A stretch of 64,000 bases of DNA. Origin: an uncultured Prevotellaceae bacterium. GTDB lineage: Bacteria > Bacteroidota > Bacteroidia > Bacteroidales > Bacteroidaceae. Of this stretch, positions 17,799 through 26,509 are shown piece by piece. The notes beneath the pieces were generated by a model. The model was not told the origin of the DNA. It did no database searches and was given only the letters and a program-made list of their open reading frames with translations. Position 1 is the stretch's first letter; each line of letters opens with the position of its first letter. The stretch spans positions 1-64,000 of the forward strand of contig OMRP01000004.1 of the NCBI GenBank assembly GCA_900313615.1. Direction: 5' to 3'. Made by a program: the position numbers and the translations under genes.

Positions 17799-18050
17799 AT
17801 GAGAAGGATTTATATTATCAAGGCGGAAGATGCTGGAAATCTTATGGTTACACTGACGTTTAATGATCACACTATTCAGACTGTGGACGTTGGGGGCTAT
17901 ATCCGCCGCCATCCTCATCCTCAGTATCTCAAGTATTTAGATGCACGTAAATTTAAACGCTTTACGATTGAGAATGGAAATATCGTCTGGGGGAAAAACT
18001 GGGATTTGATGTTTCCTGTAGAACAATTGTATACTGGCACAATACTATAG
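17799..18050 (+). CDS. DUF2442 domain protein, possibly from a leaderless mRNA
   Basis: 83 residues from ATG at 17799 (MRRIYIIKAEDAGNL). GTG at 17769 and ATG at 17778 are in frame but would lie upstream of the predicted transcription start. The pattern VTLTFNDHTIQTVDVGGYI, then LKYLDARKFKRFTIENGNIVWGKNWDL and LYTGTIL fits DUF2442, a small family often encoded beside DUF4160 proteins as a toxin-antitoxin-like pair. No DUF4160 partner is seen here, so it may be an orphan. It is AT-rich relative to flanking genes. Function unknown. Confidence 0.7.
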   Translation: MRRIYIIKAEDAGNLMVTLTFNDHTIQTVDVGGYIRRHPHPQYLKYLDARKFKRFTIENGNIVWGKNWDLMFPVEQLYTGTIL

Positions 18051-18066
18051 AAAGAAGAGATCAACG

Positions 18067-18108
18067 AAAATGCCACGAGAGCAGTATAAATAGCTTTCGT
18101 GGCATTTT
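18067..18108. terminator. Bidirectional terminator between DUF2442 and the exported-protein operon
   Basis: Inverted repeat AAAATGCCACGA / TCGTGGCATTTT, extended by four more pairs to a 16-pair stem with a 10-base loop. It has A/T runs at both sides, so it can serve both converging transcripts. Confidence 0.85.
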
Positions 18109-18124
18109 GTGATGGTGATGACAA

Positions 18125-19375
18125 CTACTGCACCATGATCTTCTTGTTGAACAGCAGTTCGCCGCTCAGCACCCTGACGATGAGGAGTTGTTTCGCATAG
18201 CCATCCACGCTGATCTCGGAATGGATGCCGTCTTGGTTGTTCACGGTCTGTTGTGCCACCATCTTGCCCGTCAAGTCGAAGATCTGCACAATACCCGTAG
18301 AGGCCAATTTAGGTGACTGGCAATCCACGTAAACCGTGCCCCTGTCACAGTAACATGCGATTCGCTCGGGCTGGTCGGCCTCGTCGATGCCATCGACGAC
18401 GGATGGCATGATGCCGATGCGCAGCCTGCCCGTTACCGCCTCCTTGTAGAAGTAAGTGGCATTTACCTCACTCCATACATCGGCGGAGTTCTGGTATTGC
18501 ACGTAGTACACGTGTTGCCCGTCGGAATAGTCCGAGGGGTTGAGCACATAACTGCGGGTCGTCAGACTCTGGGGATTCGACAAAGACATCTGCCCTGGTG
18601 TCTGTTCGTCAAACCAGCGGCTCTCGCCCACGACAAACACTTCTCCCTGGCTGTTGTACTTCTTCGTCACGAGGATGGGCTCCTCATAGATTACTCCGTC
18701 ATCAAAGCCGTTCGTCGTGATGCGGTATTTGAAACGGTGCATACCGGGTGCCACCGCCGACAGGTTGAGCGTGGCATCGAAAAGGGCATCTTTCCCTTCC
18801 ATCTTCTTGGCCTTGATGACATGACGGCCGTTTTTATAGTCGTCATCTAACCAATAAGAGAGTTCGTTCTTTTGACCGTCAGGCAACCGCATCACCAAGG
18901 AACTGTAGATGGGACTGTATTGTCCGCCGTTTGCCACTACACGCATATTCAGCCGATGAAGGCCATAAGGAAAGGCTACAGCATCGGTTAAATCGAGAGT
19001 GAGCACCTGCTCACCTGCTGTTGTTACGCTGATGGGAATGGTGGATTTCTTGTCAAACTCTTGGTCGAACCAATACTCCAACGTTGATGCACCGCCCTCC
19101 GTAGTTGTGAACTTGATGAAGGGAGAAGATGTCACAGGACTATATACGCCATTGGCCTTCACACGCATGTAGATGGTGTGTAAGCCTTGCGTCAGATGGC
19201 TCACGTTAATATACGACGTGAGCGTTCCTCCAGCCGTAGGCATGCCGATGGTCGTAGGATTGTCATACTGGTCGAACCAGTATTCTAATCCCGTTGACTG
19301 AGCCCCTGCCCGGGTGAAGGGCCAGAGCATCAGGAGCACGCCCAAGGCTGCGAGTAATAAATTATTTCTTTTCAT
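18125..19375 (-). CDS. Exported protein with three EYWFD repeats and T9SS sorting tail
   Basis: 416 residues with signal peptide (AGAQ). Three internal repeats of about 70 residues each begin LEYWFDQ, LEYWFDQ and LSYWLDD and continue with a central G(L/M)H(T/R) block (GLHTIYMRVKANG, GLHRLNMRVVANG, GMHRFKYRITTNG) and a SPV or similar end. A fourth, degenerate unit starts at GESRWFDEQ. The last 75 residues (IVQIFDLTGKMVAQQTV ... LLIVRVLSGELLFNKKIMVQ) form a type A T9SS C-terminal domain. The protein should be exported to the surface. Last gene of a four-gene operon; 22 bases after its neighbour. Function unknown. Confidence 0.75.
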   Translation of the reverse strand: MKRNNLLLAALGVLLMLWPFTRAGAQSTGLEYWFDQYDNPTTIGMPTAGGTLTSYINVSHLTQGLHTIYMRVKANGVYSPVTSSPFIKFTTTEGGASTLEYWFDQEFDKKSTIPISVTTAGEQVLTLDLTDAVAFPYGLHRLNMRVVANGGQYSPIYSSLVMRLPDGQKNELSYWLDDDYKNGRHVIKAKKMEGKDALFDATLNLSAVAPGMHRFKYRITTNGFDDGVIYEEPILVTKKYNSQGEVFVVGESRWFDEQTPGQMSLSNPQSLTTRSYVLNPSDYSDGQHVYYVQYQNSADVWSEVNATYFYKEAVTGRLRIGIMPSVVDGIDEADQPERIACYCDRGTVYVDCQSPKLASTGIVQIFDLTGKMVAQQTVNNQDGIHSEISVDGYAKQLLIVRVLSGELLFNKKIMVQ

Positions 19376-19397
19376 GGTAAAATCTCGTTACAGACCC

Positions 19398-20447
19398 TTA
19401 ATTTGACTTCACCGTAACCGTTACCGTCAGTTTACCCGATGCATCGCTCTGTTCTGCCACGCTTTTCGACACGATGCGGGGAATGGGAGCCAAGGCTTTA
19501 TCGCTGAAGCCCATACCGCCATAAATGCCGATATCGGTGCCGTCGGAGGCAGCACCTTTAGCCCAGGAGGCTTGCACATGATAGTCGGATGCAATGGTCA
19601 CTCCTTTGTTGTTACCTTCTCCGAACACCTCGTCCCATACATTTGTTCCTTCGGGCATCTCTGGAGCTACAACGGGATTTTGGTCACTATCCCAGGTGCC
19701 AGTGCCGATACAGTTGTTGGAGATATAGCAGTTGTCGCCGGTGAGACCATCTCTCCAATCAAGCATGATGTTATTTGTGATGGTGGAACTTGAAACTTCA
19801 CAGAAAGGTCTATATGAATAGATCTGCCAACCTGTATATCCTGTATATTCATATCGTGGACAATTTGAAGTTACAACATTATGGTTTATTGTCCCACCAT
19901 TAATATCCTTCAAGGAATGAACGATGCAATTACTCACTTTTACATTGGTATTGCTGAACTCGCTTGTATTCCTTAAATAGCACTGATTCACTAAAATGCC
20001 TACACATCCGTTGTTATGCACCAGAATTGAATTTACATTACAATATCGCAGAGTAAAATTAGTAACGGCAGCAGAACCTTCTTCCTCTGTTCCTACTGTT
20101 CCCACATCAATATTTCCAGATACATACACGCCTACTACTGCACTTCCTGATGAACCGCCTACGAATTGCAATTTTCCGGAGATGATGGTGGCTCCATCCA
20201 CATTGTCGGTATCGCCTCTGTGGCTTACACCTATGATGGTGAGTTTCTTGTCGATGGTTGTCGCATCACTGATGACAAATCCACCGCCTGGCAGATAGAT
20301 AGTACTGCTAGGGTCGGCATTGGTAATTGCCTCGTCAAGAGTGTTATAGATGTCGGTGGAATTACTCGGGCTAACCACTGCAATATTTTGCGCCCATGTT
20401 GCCATGCTCACGATTATGGCAACAGCAAAGAATACTTTTCTTTTCAT
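19398..20447 (-). CDS. Exported right-handed beta-helix protein
   Basis: 349 residues with signal peptide (MATWAQ). Repeating short beta strands with Asn and Cys steps (NFTLRYCNVNSILVHNNGC, CYLRNTSEFSNTNVKVSNC, GGTINHNVVTSNC) suggest a parallel beta-helix fold similar to pectate-lyase-like or polymorphic outer-membrane repeats. The opening YNTLDEAITNADPSSTIYLPGG is typical of such proteins. No catalytic motif is evident. There is no clear T9SS tail; it ends LTVTVTVKSN. Base composition in the middle is AT-richer than its neighbours. Probably a surface or carbohydrate-binding component of the same operon. Confidence 0.65.
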   Translation of the reverse strand: MKRKVFFAVAIIVSMATWAQNIAVVSPSNSTDIYNTLDEAITNADPSSTIYLPGGGFVISDATTIDKKLTIIGVSHRGDTDNVDGATIISGKLQFVGGSSGSAVVGVYVSGNIDVGTVGTEEEGSAAVTNFTLRYCNVNSILVHNNGCVGILVNQCYLRNTSEFSNTNVKVSNCIVHSLKDINGGTINHNVVTSNCPRYEYTGYTGWQIYSYRPFCEVSSSTITNNIMLDWRDGLTGDNCYISNNCIGTGTWDSDQNPVVAPEMPEGTNVWDEVFGEGNNKGVTIASDYHVQASWAKGAASDGTDIGIYGGMGFSDKALAPIPRIVSKSVAEQSDASGKLTVTVTVKSN

Positions 20448-20514
20448 AATGATATTATTATAATTATTTATTATCTACTAAACTAACATACTTATGTACT
20501 TTCTAACTCGCAGA

Positions 20515-23500
20515 CTATTTGACATACGTCCCCTCATCGGGATGGTACACGGGCCGGATGCTGCGTCCCTGTGAGCGGTAGTATTTGTAGAGACGTGGTT
20601 TACTCTTGTCCAAAAGTACATACCAGGCATCGTCGGGACTGTCCTCATCGAGCGTCGACGACCAGTAATTGCCTTGTGCACCACCATCGTATAAGCCCAG
20701 TCCGCTGCGGTACCCCGTCATCGGTAGGACGATAATGTTGCCGTTCGTTCCGCGTACTAACGCACAGTTGTTCAGCCACGTCCATGTACACTCATTCATC
20801 AGTTCCTCCCATTCTGCCTTGGTGGGGATACTGTAGTCATAGACAAAGATGTTGCTGACGGCATCGTCGTTACCCTCCAGTTCCTTCTTGTCATCAGTAT
20901 AGCCATTGTTTCCGTAATGGCTCTTTTGGCAGTATTTGGTCAGTCTGTTGGGGCTGCCGCCGGCACAATATTTGTAGTTCTTCCACGAGAAGGAGGTCTT
21001 GCCCTCGTTGAAGCCCGTCACCTCGCCCCAGGCGTAGTAATTGCCGTAGTCGTACGACATGGAGGCGCCGAGGTTGCGGTTCGCCCAACGTGTGCCTGAG
21101 GGAAGACCAAGGTCTACAAACTCAGGCATGTCGGCGGGCATCAGGGAGATGAGTGGTGTCAGGTCGCTGGTCACATGGATCACCTCTGGGTATTCGGGAT
21201 GGTGTGCCACGATGCGGAACTGTATCTTCCTGGCATCATTACAGGCGGCCACATTCTTTGGGTTGAACTCACACGAGGTGCCGTCGATATTGGGGATGGC
21301 GGTCACCTTCTTCTCTCCCTCAGGTGTCACCACTAACAGTTCAAGGTCGTAGAGGAAATGGCCGAAGTGGCTGGCCTTATAGGTCTCCCACTGAATGAGG
21401 ACGTTGACATCCTTTTTGTGGTACTCTACCTTGGGCCAGACAATCTTGATATAGGGCTCTTGCGACTTGTCGACCACGAAGGTGGTCTTCAGGTGCGAAT
21501 TCTCTGCGGCCTGGATGAATCCTGCCAGGTCAAGACCCGCCTCCAACACCTTGGTCACTTTGTTGACGAAGAAAGCCTTTTTCAGTCCCGTCAGTTTGTT
21601 GGCCAGTTTCTTGAAGGCCTTACGGTATTCTTTCGATTTTACACTTTCGCCCGTCCATTTCTTGATGATATTGTAAATCAGGTTGAAATAGGTGCGTTTG
21701 TCATCGGGATTATCTTCCGAGAAGGAGAGTACACGGTCGCAGGCGAAGCAGGTGATCTGTTTGGCTATCTCCCACCAGTCCCTATTATCAAGGTTTTTGT
21801 ACAATTCCTTGACATTATCAGAGTCGTCAACAAAATCCTGTATCAGTCGCATCACAAGGAAGAACTCAGGGTGCTTGCGCTTGCCGTAGCGCAGGTCGTA
21901 ACGCACGTTGTCCTCAGCCCCCCAGGCGTTGACCACATCCACGATGCCTGTCATCAGTTGGATCTCGGGTTTGATCACATCTTTATAGGCACTGTGGAGC
22001 AGAGCGAAGATGATGCGGAACTTATCCGAGGCAGAGAAGTCCGACCAATGTTTTCCCTCGTAAGGATAGCCGAAACCGTAGATGTCGACCATCATCTTGT
22101 CGAACTCCTTCTGGTGCTCCTCATCCTCGCCCGTCACCATGGCTGTCTCTATCTCCTCGCTTTCGGCATGGAAGATGGATTGGGTCTCACCGTTGAGGCT
22201 GCCTTTCACGATTTTCCAGTAGTTGGCGCTTTCCGAGTCAAGGATGATGGGCAACTGGATGTAGGAGTTGGCATCGATGAGTCCGCGCTCGGCCAGAAGT
22301 TCCTCCAATTCGGAGGTGAAGTTTTTCAGCGTATCGATGAACTCCAGTTCCTCGGAGTTCTTTTCCTTGTCCAACTCCGTGGCTACAAGGTCGGAGGATG
22401 ATTTCACCCACTCGCAAAATTCGCCCAGCGTGAAGGTGTCTTCCTCCTTCTCTTTCACGGAGAAATTGTTCTCGTCCATGATCACCCGGCTGGGGTAGAT
22501 GTGGACGACACGCTTTAACTCGTTCTGCACGCGGTACTTAATGGAGGCGGACGAACGCTGGACATTGAAGAGCGACACCATATCGAGCGACAGGTCGCTG
22601 TTGTCCTTGAATGTGCCCATCAGTTCGAGAATCACCGGACTGGCGTTCACCTGCGAGTAGTCGGGACAGAGGCCCACCTTCTCGGCATTGACGTAGACCT
22701 GCATGATGTCCTTCTTATACTGCTCAAAGGAAGACAGTTTCTTGATAGTTTCCACTGTATTGCGGTATTCGGCCTCGTTGCTGGTGATAAGCAGCGGCTC
22801 CATCATCAGCAAGTCGATGGCGGTCTTCTCAATGGAGAAGATGGTCTGCTCGCCGGGAAATGAGATGGAGAACATAAAGGGATTGCCCAGCCCGTCGACG
22901 AGGGCATTGCCCTGCATCCAGTTGGGAGACACCTGTCCGGGTACATAGAACGAGTTGCCGGGGATGCCAGGTGCCCGTCGTGGTGCACTCTGTGCATTGG
23001 AGGGCACGGGGAACTCGCCATAACTGTTCACAACCATGAACCCGGCGAAGTCGTTCGTCGTCTCGCCTTCGTTGAGCACCACCTCAAAGTCTTGTTCCAC
23101 GGGGGTTAGTTCTGCACTTTGTTCATCGTTCTCGCTCTCCACACCACGTCCTGTGAGCGGCAAATGGAGTTCTCCTTCTCCGATGGCGTTGGAACAGAGG
23201 GTGAGCACTCCACTGTAATATCGGGTGGCGTATGGAGTGAAGGAGATGGGGATGTCGTGTGACTCGCCGGCATCGATGGTAAACTCCTGTCCTGACCCTT
23301 CGGCGGCGAACACTCCGTCAGCCAACAAAGTGTAGGTCTCCGTATAGGCACTGGTGTTGACTATGGTGATGTTGGCGGTGCGCCTGTTGCCCACAGCCAC
23401 ACGACCGAAGTCCATGTCTTTGGCGGTGATACGCAGTGAGGGATACATATACCAGAGACTGTCGATCTCTATGATATTATAACTGGTGTATGAGCCGTCG

Positions 23501-23679
23501 TGCCACACCTTCTGTATGGTGGGCGTGGTGGTGATGCTGTCTATCTCAGAGGCGGGAAAATCGATGATCTCTCCTGTATGGAGAAACATCCTCATCGTCT
23601 TGCCGTCCTGGGCCGCAAGGGGAGAGGATAGCGGCAGTAAGGTGAGTAGCAGCAGGGGAATCAACAATAGCCTTTTCAT
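20515..23679 (-). CDS. Large exported protein: ASH-like domain, helical middle, FISUMP-like C-terminus
   Basis: 1054 residues with signal peptide (SSPLAAQ). Residues about 80-180 (RITAKDMDFGRVAVGNRRTANITIVNTSA ... YSGVLTL) are an ASH/choice-of-anchor-type beta sandwich. A long alpha-rich middle follows (about 270-800) that I do not recognise. The C-terminus (about 880-1050: VDLGLPSGTRWANRNLGA, YYAWGEV, WEELMNECTWTW, GYWSST-like GNYWSSTLDE, GRSIRPVY) is a domain of the Fibrobacter succinogenes major paralogous type, common in secreted Prevotella proteins. The start overlaps the upstream gene's stop (ATGA). Probably a surface protein; substrate unknown. Confidence 0.7.
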   Translation of the reverse strand: MKRLLLIPLLLLTLLPLSSPLAAQDGKTMRMFLHTGEIIDFPASEIDSITTTPTIQKVWHDGSYTSYNIIEIDSLWYMYPSLRITAKDMDFGRVAVGNRRTANITIVNTSAYTETYTLLADGVFAAEGSGQEFTIDAGESHDIPISFTPYATRYYSGVLTLCSNAIGEGELHLPLTGRGVESENDEQSAELTPVEQDFEVVLNEGETTNDFAGFMVVNSYGEFPVPSNAQSAPRRAPGIPGNSFYVPGQVSPNWMQGNALVDGLGNPFMFSISFPGEQTIFSIEKTAIDLLMMEPLLITSNEAEYRNTVETIKKLSSFEQYKKDIMQVYVNAEKVGLCPDYSQVNASPVILELMGTFKDNSDLSLDMVSLFNVQRSSASIKYRVQNELKRVVHIYPSRVIMDENNFSVKEKEEDTFTLGEFCEWVKSSSDLVATELDKEKNSEELEFIDTLKNFTSELEELLAERGLIDANSYIQLPIILDSESANYWKIVKGSLNGETQSIFHAESEEIETAMVTGEDEEHQKEFDKMMVDIYGFGYPYEGKHWSDFSASDKFRIIFALLHSAYKDVIKPEIQLMTGIVDVVNAWGAEDNVRYDLRYGKRKHPEFFLVMRLIQDFVDDSDNVKELYKNLDNRDWWEIAKQITCFACDRVLSFSEDNPDDKRTYFNLIYNIIKKWTGESVKSKEYRKAFKKLANKLTGLKKAFFVNKVTKVLEAGLDLAGFIQAAENSHLKTTFVVDKSQEPYIKIVWPKVEYHKKDVNVLIQWETYKASHFGHFLYDLELLVVTPEGEKKVTAIPNIDGTSCEFNPKNVAACNDARKIQFRIVAHHPEYPEVIHVTSDLTPLISLMPADMPEFVDLGLPSGTRWANRNLGASMSYDYGNYYAWGEVTGFNEGKTSFSWKNYKYCAGGSPNRLTKYCQKSHYGNNGYTDDKKELEGNDDAVSNIFVYDYSIPTKAEWEELMNECTWTWLNNCALVRGTNGNIIVLPMTGYRSGLGLYDGGAQGNYWSSTLDEDSPDDAWYVLLDKSKPRLYKYYRSQGRSIRPVYHPDEGTYVK

Positions 23680-24236
23680 GGTATGCGTATTTTATAGGTT
23701 ACACCATTGACTTTGACCAAATAGATCTTCTCGGGCGAGTAGGGGAGGGTGAGGGTGGCGGACTCGCCCTTACGTACCATCAAGTCATTGACCGTCATTC
23801 CGTTGGTCAGGAACACCTGCACACGCAGATCCTTTTCGGCTGCCGCAAAGATGATGGTGCCGCCATTGGTGGAGAACGGTAATCCCTCGCTGGCGACAGC
23901 CTCGCGGATGCCTGTCACCTCCTCTTCCGAATATGTCATCTTCTTGATGGCTTGGAAATCGTATTCCACGGTTGAGGATGTTTTAACGAGCACCTTGTCG
24001 CCGTCATATACGACACTGGGCTTCTCGTCCAAGATAAACGTCACCTTGGAACCGTCTTTCTGCCAAACCACGAGATACCAGGCATATTCTATGAAGCCTG
24101 GTGTTCTACGACTACTGGGTATTGACCCGTCCTGTGTGACTGGCGTTTGCGCCCATGATACCATCGAGAAGAACAGAAGGATGAAAATCAGTAAGGGTGG
24201 ACGATATGGTCGTCCGTGCGGAAGATACTTTTTCAT
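23676..24236 (-). CDS. Small exported protein, first gene of the 18-24 kb operon
   Basis: 186 residues with a hydrophobic export signal (LLIFILLFFSMVSWAQ) after a basic, histidine-containing N-terminus. The middle WQKDGSKVTFILDEKPSVVYDGD and YDFQAIKKMTYSEEE pattern is frequent in Bacteroidales secreted proteins just before a T9SS-like tail, and the end (TLPYSPEKIYLVKVNGVTYKIRIP) is such a tail in short form. Together with the overlapping 1054-residue protein and two following genes it forms an operon of surface proteins, driven by the TATCTTTG box at 24422-24429 with a leader of about 180 bases. Confidence 0.65.
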   Translation of the reverse strand: MKKYLPHGRPYRPPLLIFILLFFSMVSWAQTPVTQDGSIPSSRRTPGFIEYAWYLVVWQKDGSKVTFILDEKPSVVYDGDKVLVKTSSTVEYDFQAIKKMTYSEEEVTGIREAVASEGLPFSTNGGTIIFAAAEKDLRVQVFLTNGMTVNDLMVRKGESATLTLPYSPEKIYLVKVNGVTYKIRIP

Positions 24237-24421
24237 GTTGTATATCTTTAAATTATTAATGGTTATTGGTTGTTGCCTGTTTGGAAACAGAAAAAAGAAC
24301 TATAGTCTAATCTTTTTGTCCTTTAATCTCGAATGGATTCTCGTTTCATAAGTAAATGTTTATAGTGATTAGATAATAGGAAAAGGTTTTGAATAAATAG
24401 TTTGATGATTAATACTTGTTG

Positions 24422-24429
24422 CAAAGATA
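24422..24429 (-). promoter_or_regulatory. -7 box for the exported-protein operon
   Basis: Minus-strand TATCTTTG, exact to the consensus, with T-rich sequence at the -33 position. It predicts a leader of roughly 180 bases before the ATG at 24236. Confidence 0.6.
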
Positions 24430-24485
24430 CATTTTTCTTTTGAAAAAGTAAAAGATAACGTCGCTTTTTTGTCGAGACATAATAA

Positions 24486-24528
24486 TCCCCGAACAGGCGG
24501 CCAACATCATGACCAACCTGCTCGGGGA
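24486..24528 (-). terminator. Putative terminator after the cellulase gene
   Basis: Arms TCCCCGAACAGG and CCTGCTCGGGGA pair with one mismatch around a 19-base loop. A T-rich stretch follows on the minus strand. Confidence 0.55.
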
Positions 24529-24586
24529 CTAAGGGAAGGGAATGTAATGTAATCTTTTTTTTCCTACCCTTTTACTTTTTTCCCTT

Positions 24587-25546
24587 TTACGGATTATACT
24601 TCCGTAGGTAATCGCGGAGCATCTTGCCCGATTTCTTTATTACGTCCTCTTTCCACGGACCGGTAGAGGTGGCTCGCGGCAAAAGCATCGAACAGGTCTC
24701 GTCCTTGTCGGAGAGCGACCAAGTAACCCAACTCACTTTGTGCTGTTCCATGCAGTCAATCCAAGCCTGCCATTCCACGGGGTCCAACGGACCATTGCCC
24801 GAGGCTTCCATGCCGGCACTCTCGCTCACGAAGACGGGGATGCCGCGCTGGATGGCGTCGACCATGCGGTCGCGCAGGTCCTGATGATGGGTGGCGGCAT
24901 AGAAATGCACGGTGTACATGATGTTGGTGAAGCCACGCAATGGACTGTCAGCCACGAGGTTGATGTCCTGGTCCCAATGGGGACATCCCATGAGTATCAC
25001 ATTGTCTGGATCGTATTTGCGTATCTCGTTGATGACCTTGGTGGCATACACTTTCAAGTCGTCCCACGAGTCGTTCACGGGCTCGTTGTACAACTCGTAG
25101 ATGACATGGGGATATTTGCCATATTTCTCGGCGATGTAACCGAAGAATTTCACCGCCTCGTCGGTGAGCATCTCATGTGAATGCCAGTCAACAATCACGT
25201 AGAGGTTGTTCTTGATGGCCGCCTTGATGACCGGCTCGATGCACTCCAGAGCAAACGAGGGGTTGTCCATGTAGTTGTCCTCCACCGTCGTCACACCCAT
25301 GGCGGCACGAATGACCGTGGGATGCCAATCTTCCTTCAGCCATTTCACTGCTTTTTTGTTGTAGAACCGTGGCCAGATATTGTGCCAACCGAAACTGACA
25401 CCGCGTAGCACGATGGGCTCACCGTTTTGGGCGCATAGTTGTGTGCCCACCACTTGTAACTGTCCCCATTGTTTGACGGGGTCGAACGCCTTGGCTCCGA
25501 TGCAGAGCACCATGGCGAGAATGCTTGTTAGAATAAATCGTTTCAT
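24587..25546 (-). CDS. Secreted endoglucanase, glycoside hydrolase family 5
   Basis: 319 residues with signal peptide (MVLCIGAKA). The GH5 signatures are in order: LRGVSFGWHNIWP, VIRAAMGV, VIVDWHSHE (118-125), ELYNEPVND with the acid/base Glu155, VHFYAATHH, and the nucleophile Glu242 in FVSESAG; WVTWSLSDKDE supplies the substrate-binding Trp. It hydrolyses internal beta-1,4-glucan links. There is only a catalytic domain, with no carbohydrate-binding module. It is 45 bases after the AEC carrier gene and has no Sus-type partner, so like the pectinesterase it stands outside any polysaccharide locus. Confidence 0.93.
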   Translation of the reverse strand: MKRFILTSILAMVLCIGAKAFDPVKQWGQLQVVGTQLCAQNGEPIVLRGVSFGWHNIWPRFYNKKAVKWLKEDWHPTVIRAAMGVTTVEDNYMDNPSFALECIEPVIKAAIKNNLYVIVDWHSHEMLTDEAVKFFGYIAEKYGKYPHVIYELYNEPVNDSWDDLKVYATKVINEIRKYDPDNVILMGCPHWDQDINLVADSPLRGFTNIMYTVHFYAATHHQDLRDRMVDAIQRGIPVFVSESAGMEASGNGPLDPVEWQAWIDCMEQHKVSWVTWSLSDKDETCSMLLPRATSTGPWKEDVIKKSGKMLRDYLRKYNP

Positions 25547-25591
25547 AGGTTTATAGGTTTTAGATGTTCAGTAAATTACATTTTATTTCCT

Positions 25592-26509
25592 TCACCCGAA
25601 CAGCAACGTTATCGCCGGGATGGTGAGCACGGAGAGCAGGGTGGTGATGAAGGTCGTTTCGGTCATGAGTGTCACGTCACGGTTATAACGCAGACAGAGG
25701 ATGGTGCCATAGGTGGCCACAGGCATGGCGATGATGACAGTGTTGATGTTCACCACGAAGGGGTCGAAGCCCAACAGCGTGAACAGGCCATACATGGCGA
25801 GGGGCACGGCTCCCAGACGTAGGAAAGAGACGATATACACACTCTTGCCACCCAGTATCTGACGGATGGATAGTCGTGACATCGATGAGCCGATGACCAT
25901 CAGTGCGGCAGGGATGGTGATGGCGCCGATGAGCGAGAGGGGCTGACTCACCACCTTGGGGATGCCTGTCCATCCAAAGGCCACGATGAGGATGGCGATA
26001 TAGGCGGCCAGCATCGGCGTGGAGTAGAGTATCTTTGGGTGAAACGCCTTGCTGTCATGGCCGCTGTTGATGAGGTAGGAGCCATGGACAAAGACCGACA
26101 GGGTGTTGGGTACATTCAGCAAGGCGGCGTAGAACACCGCCTCATGACCAAAGAGTGATGCCACGATGGGGTAGCCGATAAACCCTACATTGCCATAAGT
26201 GATGCAAAAGCCATGGACGCCCCATGTGGAGTGGTCGGACGTGATGAGGCGCGGCAGCAGGAAAGAGAGGGGGATGAGCGTGAGGTACGTAAGTGTGCCC
26301 ACACCGAGTAGGGGTAGTATGAGTGAACTGTCAGGCAACCTGTCGCCCATGACCGAGGAGAGGATGAGGGCGGGACAGGTGATGTCGATGATGACCAATG
26401 AGAGCCGTTTGTTGAATGCCTCGTCAAGATATCCTCGCTTCCCCGCCACGTAGCCCACGACGACGATGAGCAGTAGGATGACCATGATTTGAATATTCTC
26501 CAGCATCAC
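25592..26509 (-). CDS. AEC-family (auxin efflux carrier type) membrane transporter
   Basis: 305 residues with about ten hydrophobic segments in two halves, separated near residue 155, and the family pattern of a Gly/Asn-containing N-terminal half (FCITYGNVGFIGYPIVASLFG) and AITIPAALMVIGSSMSRL in the second half. Family members export small organic acids or related solutes across the inner membrane; the substrate cannot be told from sequence. Its ATG overlaps the stop of the upstream phosphoesterase gene (ATGA), so the two are translated together. Confidence 0.85.
   Translation of the reverse strand: MMLENIQIMVILLLIVVVGYVAGKRGYLDEAFNKRLSLVIIDITCPALILSSVMGDRLPDSSLILPLLGVGTLTYLTLIPLSFLLPRLITSDHSTWGVHGFCITYGNVGFIGYPIVASLFGHEAVFYAALLNVPNTLSVFVHGSYLINSGHDSKAFHPKILYSTPMLAAYIAILIVAFGWTGIPKVVSQPLSLIGAITIPAALMVIGSSMSRLSIRQILGGKSVYIVSFLRLGAVPLAMYGLFTLLGFDPFVVNINTVIIAMPVATYGTILCLRYNRDVTLMTETTFITTLLSVLTIPAITLLFG

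Larger units (their letters stand above)
24237..24586. other. 350-base intergenic region
   Basis: No protein gene. It holds the terminator of the cellulase gene (24486-24528), the promoter of the exported-protein operon (24422-24429, minus) and an AT-rich 5' leader of that operon. The leader contains a possible 8-codon ORF (MKRESIRD, minus strand, about 24320-24346) with no support beyond its start and stop codons. Confidence 0.6.

Noticed and set aside
24317-24350. Eight-codon upstream ORF in the leader of the exported-protein operon
   Set aside because: Too short to support without conservation data; noted only within the intergenic entry.
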